Positions 58,856 through 64,000 of a stretch of 64,000 nucleotides of DNA are shown piece by piece. Under the pieces are notes generated by a model. It was not told where the DNA came from. It did no database searches and was given only the letters and a program-made list of their open reading frames with translations. Origin of the DNA: Toxoplasma gondii ME49 (lineage: Eukaryota > Apicomplexa > Conoidasida > Eucoccidiorida > Sarcocystidae); assembly GCF_000006565.2 (NCBI RefSeq), contig NC_031471.1:1054001-1118000 (forward strand), given 5' to 3'. The number at the start of each line of letters is the position of its first letter. The first letter of the stretch is position 1. A program made the translations under genes and the position numbers.

Positions 58856-61083
58856 AATGTCGCATTCATACTACTAGCACGACAACGTCCGACATACTAA
58901 CGTGGACAGGTCAACGGAAAATGACTTCTTCATCGTTGTCACCACCTTTTCTGCCATCGAGGTGGAAGCACCGCACTTCACATGCGCCATCAGAATTGTG
59001 TTTGCATCTATAGGGCAAGCCATGAGCCTGGACTCCCCCAGGAGCTACAAAGGCAGATAAGTTCCGCATTTCTTTGTATTGGGTAAAAGCGAGAGCTTAC
59101 GATGATTAACCTTGCAACCTGCACGGAATCTCGAAGTACCACAAGACATTCGGTGCCCTGCCTGGAAATCACGTGCAGTGCGCAAGCTGTGTCATCGATG
59201 AGTGTTTAGAGCAGACCTTTCCGGGAAACGAATCTTCAAGTATCTGTGAACTAACGCTCCTGCGAAGGATATTTCATACAGTGCTTCGAACACCTTCGTT
59301 TGGGGCACGGAAGAGGTGTAATGTGGTTCTCCATTTTCGTATGTCACCCCTTTATTACAACCTATCAATCGGCAATTCCTCTAGATACGCTTGCGGCGTG
59401 CACAAAAAGCATTTCCCTACTTTCTGTAACACCTTTGCCGATATCATCTGTCGGTGAAACTTTTTGCTGCATGCATTGAGAAGAGCAGCCTGACTGCGAA
59501 ATTGCTCGCTTTACTGAAGTCGGATGGGCAAGCAGAACGCGAGCGTTGTTTTTAACGTGTGACTCCATTTCCTCCGTGCCACGATGATGGTTCGTAGAGT
59601 TCTTCGAAACGCGGAGAGGTGGGTGGCATGGAGGCTCACCTTGTTGCCCAGATTGAACGCAACAGATTTGGAAGAGAACACAAGCACAACTTTTATCCCA
59701 TAAGAAACATTAATCTCTCTCAACTCAGAACAAATGCAGTTTCACGTTGTGTTGCGTCAACGCGATGTACGAACACCACCGCCGGAGAACAACGCGTGAC
59801 CGAAGCGTGCTTCCGTCGCCGTGCACTCCATCAAGCTTTCGAAAGAGTGGACGCATGCACGAATTTTCAATCCATTAGAGAGTAGGCATCGCCGGAGTCG
59901 CTTCGGTTGTCAAAGGGTGTACATTCGCCTTTGTGTGCTCGAACACTGGATGCAAGCGTATACCATGACTGGGCACCATAGTGCGCTGTGTAAAAGCCCG
60001 TGAAGTCCCTCACCAGCTTCCTCCTTTGTGCTTTCCGTTGCTGTTGGCAACTGACCGGGGGAGTGGAAACCTAAATGTGACCTAACGAAAACGCCACATG
60101 CCGTTTAAAAAGTGATAATCTTCCTTCGAGACCTGCAGATGGTCCACAATTACAAGAAAGGAACTGGCGAATAACTCGCTCGCGTCCACGAGGACATTGC
60201 TGTGTACCACGGACATTCCAGAATCAAGGTTTTACCAAGTGAGCTCAATCAGTATACAGAATGCACACACACCCGAAGTTGTCAGGTCATGCGGAGCTAC
60301 GTGGGAATTCCCTGTTCGAATGAAACACTCGTGCTGGGCGTCTACATGCTCACCCGCAGTACTTCGCGGGTCAAGAGCGCTCTTGTGTTTCATCAGACAA
60401 CCAAGAATTCTGACTACAACGTAGCGCCGAACTAACGAATCTCTTCCCAGTAACCAGACTAATGCATGGGGAAGTTACGTATCTCGAGCACGAGTTCACC
60501 ACCTTCTGAAGGTATTGGACAGTTTTCTAGACTGCGTGCATTGGTGTAGTTCATTGGGTTCTGTGTAGACGATGCGAATCAAGCGGATGAGTTGACCCGG
60601 TTCAGGGGTTCGTACACGGAATCTAGAGAATCGAATAGCTTGAAAAGACAAGTTATGGGGAGCACAACAAGCTTTCCTGAAGGAATGACCACGGGACCCT
60701 TTGCGCGAGTGCCTATACATGGGTCTGGGGCACAACTGTCGGCCGCCTTAATGTATTGAAGAGCTGACGCTCAGTGAATCGAGATGATATAAAGCACAAC
60801 ATTGAAATCTGAGACCATTCTCCCGTTGAGACACCCGCACGGGAGTCACTTGCCACGCAGGAATTAGGTGAACCAGTCGCTTCGTTACGGTTCTACAAAT
60901 CGCATTTTTCTCTGTGGCACTTGGGCCAACCACCCATTACTTAAACGGAGCATTTATGATCTCCAACATCCTCGGATCCAGCTGCAACAGCTGCAACAAC
61001 CAGTTTTACAGCAGCCGCAGCAGCCTTCCCAGTACCGTCGGCGACTGAGAAGCAGTTCCTGAATCGTCTTTTCCTTTACTTTC
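58856..61083. other. Spacer upstream of the unrecognised gene and downstream of the GalNAc-transferase
   Basis: Only short ORFs (under 100 codons) are seen, and none has clear splice partners. It may hold 5' exons of the minus-strand gene at 57412-58801 and the 3' untranslated region of the glycosyltransferase. Nothing else is identifiable. Confidence 0.45.
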
Positions 61084-63832
61084 TTAGCCACTTCGGATTG
61101 ATCTGCTAACCGACGGAAACGTGAATGTATCGGGTGGATTGTAGGCCGTCCACGACCAGATCTGAAACATGGGAGCAGGTAACATGCACTTCATCGTATA
61201 CACTATACAGTAGCTCAGCCTGTCGCCGTGTGCGCATGAAACATCACGACAATTCTACCACTTCACCACATTCAACATAATTTAGGGGCAGGCTACATGA
61301 ACTCGATATGAATCATGGCTATCAAGTACGCAGAGCCTCCGCCTGACCAACCTCTATCACTGTCTCTGGCGACAATAACCGATCTTCCCCTGTAGTTTCC
61401 CCCATGCTTTGGGAATCACTCAGAGCTATTACGGCCTCGCATCCGCCCCCCCCACAGGTTTCGCCAGACCACAGGGAAGTGCCTTTGCTTATCTCAGACT
61501 CTGATTCCACTCTGGTGATCTTTTTTGTTTTCTCACCTGGTAAGGATCAGTGTCATCGCACTCGACCATCCTGAGTTTTCTGCCAAAGGCTGAGAGGCAC
61601 TGCTTTGTTTCGCGAAACATCAGTTGGCCACTCGATGTGAAGTCCCACCTGCAAAACCAAGCGCAATCCATACCGCGAGTATCTGCCTCTGCTGTCGGCG
61701 AAGGGGAATGCTTCGCAGAGCTTGATTTTACGGTCTGTGCCAATTGGTAAAACCAGGTGAACGATCCTGGCAAGCACTTCTTCATTTCCTCAAGAGAAAA
61801 CAAACAATACATAAATGCAGTGACGCTTAATTGGAAACAGGAAGACACGACTATCCCCCAGATGCCGAATGCTACTTGAAGAACTTACCAGAATTGGGCC
61901 GTTCCTCGACACCAGTCCAGTCTTCCTGACGGCTGCAAGCAAGCCTCGTCATCATTAACTGGCATTACGTGTCCTACCTTCCTGAAAGAAAAGAGAAAGA
62001 TGTCTCAAGGTGGGTATCGTGAAATGCCGTGAGTGAGGGGACTCGCAGAGAAACCGCCAAGAATGATGCTGATGTGGACAAAGTGTGACTCACCTAAAAA
62101 ACATAAATGTCTGAGTGTCGCCCCCGTGGCAATACTCGAGGCCAACAGCATGTCCGGGAGAGGCCCAGCCCATGTTGTCCAAACACATGCCTATCTTGTC
62201 ATTTCTCAAAGGGCCTGCACAAGAGAAAACGAACGAGAGAGTCAAAGAGAGCAGCAAAATAGACAGCAGGTGACATTTACGAGTCCACGGGTGGGATGCG
62301 GAAACCACAGGCAGAACATGTCTAGACAATTGCGGTGAAGGGCTTTATTCAAAGCAGAAAACGAAAACGACCGGTATAAGCAGACGGAAAGAAGTCAGCA
62401 GTACAGGAATCACTTACAAGTTAGCATGCTCCAACATCGCCCGCGTCATACCTCACAGTTCTCTGGCTTCCATGCCAACATTGGAGACTAAAAGACGACG
62501 AATAGTGTTTTTTTAGAAACGAGAACAGGGCAGACCCCCGCACACGCTCACACGTACGCCAATACGACTGCCCACATCATCTCCCTAATGAAAGCTATCT
62601 TCCAAAACCTGATCGGAGGATGCCCTTCTCTAGCGTTGTATCCACATGAGAAACTCTACCACCTTGTTACGTATCTTCGTTTCCTGTTGCTTGGCAGCGA
62701 GCCTCCAGCTGCGTAGACACCTACCAAGGTACGGGACGTCGTCGAGAGTGACGACATCTCCCTCGGGAAAGACGTTTTCCATGAACCAGCGGAAGCTTTT
62801 ACATCCCTTCCTCTTTCTCCACTCTCTGCGTTTTTCAAGGCTCTCGGGCCGGTAGTTGACTCTGGGTTTCCCAATGACTCGCCAGGCGAGGTCGGCATAC
62901 TCGTCCATCCACAGCATCGTCCGCATCTTGTTGATGGTGATGGAGTCGCCTGGACTGCTGTAGCCGGAGCCGCCTTTTCGAAAGATGTGGTAGACGCGAG
63001 AGCAAGGAGCGCACTCCAGGACGCCGCCGCACTGCCAGAGGCGGAAACTCAGTTCTAAGTTTTCTGTTCCCCAGAACTGGAAGTCTTCATCGTAGGCTCC
63101 GACGTCAAAGAAGAACGCCTTGTTCGCTGCAAAAAGACCCCCGGCCATCGCCGGCGACGTCTGAAAGTCGGTCGGAGACGGTTGGCGTTCCTCCGGCGGC
63201 AGTCGCGCGGTCTGGTGGCCCTCGTACGAGTGCTCCATCAGCTTCCAGAGAAACCCCAGCTTGCAGCCTATCCCGCCGGCGATGTGCTTGAAGGTTTCCG
63301 CGTCGATTCCATCGATCTGCGGCATCACCACGCGCCGGCCGTCTTCCTTGATCCGCAGCAGCAGCGGCTCCAGCCACTGAGGACTCACCTCGATGTGGCT
63401 GTCGAGGATAGCGAAGATCGGCGCGCGACTCGCGCGAATCCCCTTCATCCGTGCACCGACAATCCCTTTGCGCACCTCGTTGCGGATGAGCCGCACCTTC
63501 GCCGGAAGCAGCTTAAGGTACTCCACCAACTGTTGGTTGCCGTCTTCCCGGATGTACGGCAACGTGCTGCCATCGTCGACGAGAATCAGCTCCTCCAGAA
63601 TCTGCGGAGGAGTCCCGTTCAGAACGCTGTGGACGGACCGCATCAACGTCGAAAATGGCTCGTTGTAAAACACGATAATCACTGATGCCTTCGGCAGCGT
63701 CGAGAGGTCGTAGTGTAGCTGCCGACAGGACGCGTGCCGCGCGTCAGGCGCCGTGCGGTCCAGCTCCAGATGGTCAGACAGATACAGATTGAAGCCTCCC
63801 CCGCGAGCCAGTGCTTGGGGCATGCTCAGATC
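61084..63832 (-). CDS. Polypeptide N-acetylgalactosaminyltransferase with ricin lectin domain (5' end outside window)
   Basis: This type II Golgi enzyme starts mucin-type O-glycans by moving GalNAc from UDP-GalNAc to Ser/Thr. Exons on the minus strand: 63832-62725 (first in window), 62214-62094, 61981-61889, 61648-61537, 61161-61084; 1512 nt, 503 residues, phases consistent. The GT-A catalytic domain has GGFNLYLSDHLELDR, the SVIIVFYNEPFSTLMRSVHS strand, LVDDGS, the metal-binding DSH in AILDSHIEVS, and WGTENLELSFRLWQCGG; the usual WGGEN glycine is threonine. The lectin domain shows CLDNMGW, EYCHGGDTQTF, ACLQPSG, QFWWDF, CLSAFG and QIWSW, with short beta-trefoil repeats. The stem and transmembrane anchor are off the right edge. 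Apicomplexan O-GalNAc transferases modify cyst-wall and surface mucins. From its position near DPA it may be T. gondii pp-GalNAc-T3; that is recollection of gene order, not sequence proof. Confidence 0.93.
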
Positions 63833-64000
63833 CTGAAAAGGACAGATATGTGAAACAGGAAAACGGAAAGCTGCAACGGCACAGTCTTCTCATGCAACTA
63901 CCATCACAAGAGCTAAAAGGCGCAAAAACCCATTCCCTTTTCGAGGGGACCTCCCCCCGCAATCATGACTCGAGTATGCAGCCGCGACACACTCAGTACC
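63833..64000. other. Intron of the GalNAc-transferase gene at the window edge
   Basis: On the minus strand a pyrimidine-rich tract ending CCTTTTCAG lies directly before the exon at 63832, so the final bases of the window are read as an intron; the 5' exons lie beyond 64000. Confidence 0.7.

Noticed and set aside
61553..61777. Alternative upstream extension of the GalNAc-transferase exon at 61648
   Set aside because: It is open in two frames, but neither completes the split Trp codon from exon 61981-61889; the acceptor at 61649 gives QFWWDF, matching the lectin repeat.

Overview
The window is nuclear DNA from a tissue-cyst-forming coccidian apicomplexan: Toxoplasma gondii or a close relative such as Hammondia or Neospora. 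The evidence is intron-rich genes with GT-AG borders, long charged or Ser/Pro-rich disordered protein tails, and many (TA)n and (TGTA)n microsatellites. The gene set also fits: a catalytically degenerate deoxyribose-phosphate aldolase-like protein matching TgDPA, a striated-fibre assemblin, a mucin-type O-glycosyltransferase and an Aurora-like kinase. I cannot separate the species from sequence alone. There are no bacterial features, CRISPR arrays or insertion sequences. Three runs of N are assembly gaps (28056-28233, 29901-30521, 35364-35383).

Layout, left to right. (1) 1-17358, plus strand: the 3' part of a very large multidomain adenylate-kinase-like gene of the AK9 type. I resolved 23 exons with consistent phase, giving 2054 residues. 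(2) 19088-25597, minus strand: GAA1, a GPI-transamidase subunit, 7 exons, 1024 residues. It converges on gene 1 across an AT-rich spacer. (3) About 28.6-32.9 kb, plus strand: a poorly resolved gene with eleven units of a 147-bp (49-residue) repeat, interrupted by a gap. (4) 33251-35168, plus strand: a three-exon gene for a small cysteine-containing protein with a signal peptide, which I do not recognise. (5) 36416-47627, minus strand: a 2469-residue Aurora-like protein kinase with a 6-kb first exon. (6) 50263-53735, minus strand: an SF-assemblin coiled-coil protein, 8 exons. (7) 55514-56618, plus strand: DPA. (8) 57412 to about 58801, minus strand: an unrecognised two-exon gene. (9) 61084 to beyond 63832, minus strand: a polypeptide N-acetylgalactosaminyltransferase with a C-terminal ricin-type lectin domain, lacking its 5' end in the window.

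The genes do not form a pathway or operon. GAA1 (GPI anchoring) and the GalNAc-transferase (O-glycosylation) both serve the secretory pathway. The Aurora-like kinase and the assemblin both belong to the cell-division and centrosome apparatus. The AK9-like protein belongs to a family linked to motile cilia, which in this phylum exist only in male gametes. DPA belongs to a cyst-stage-expressed lineage that has lost aldolase catalysis.

Exon models were built by hand from ORFs, splice signals and phase. For genes 1, 2, 5, 6, 7 and 9 the summed exon lengths are exact multiples of three with compatible phases at every junction, which supports them strongly. Start codons and untranslated regions were not tested.
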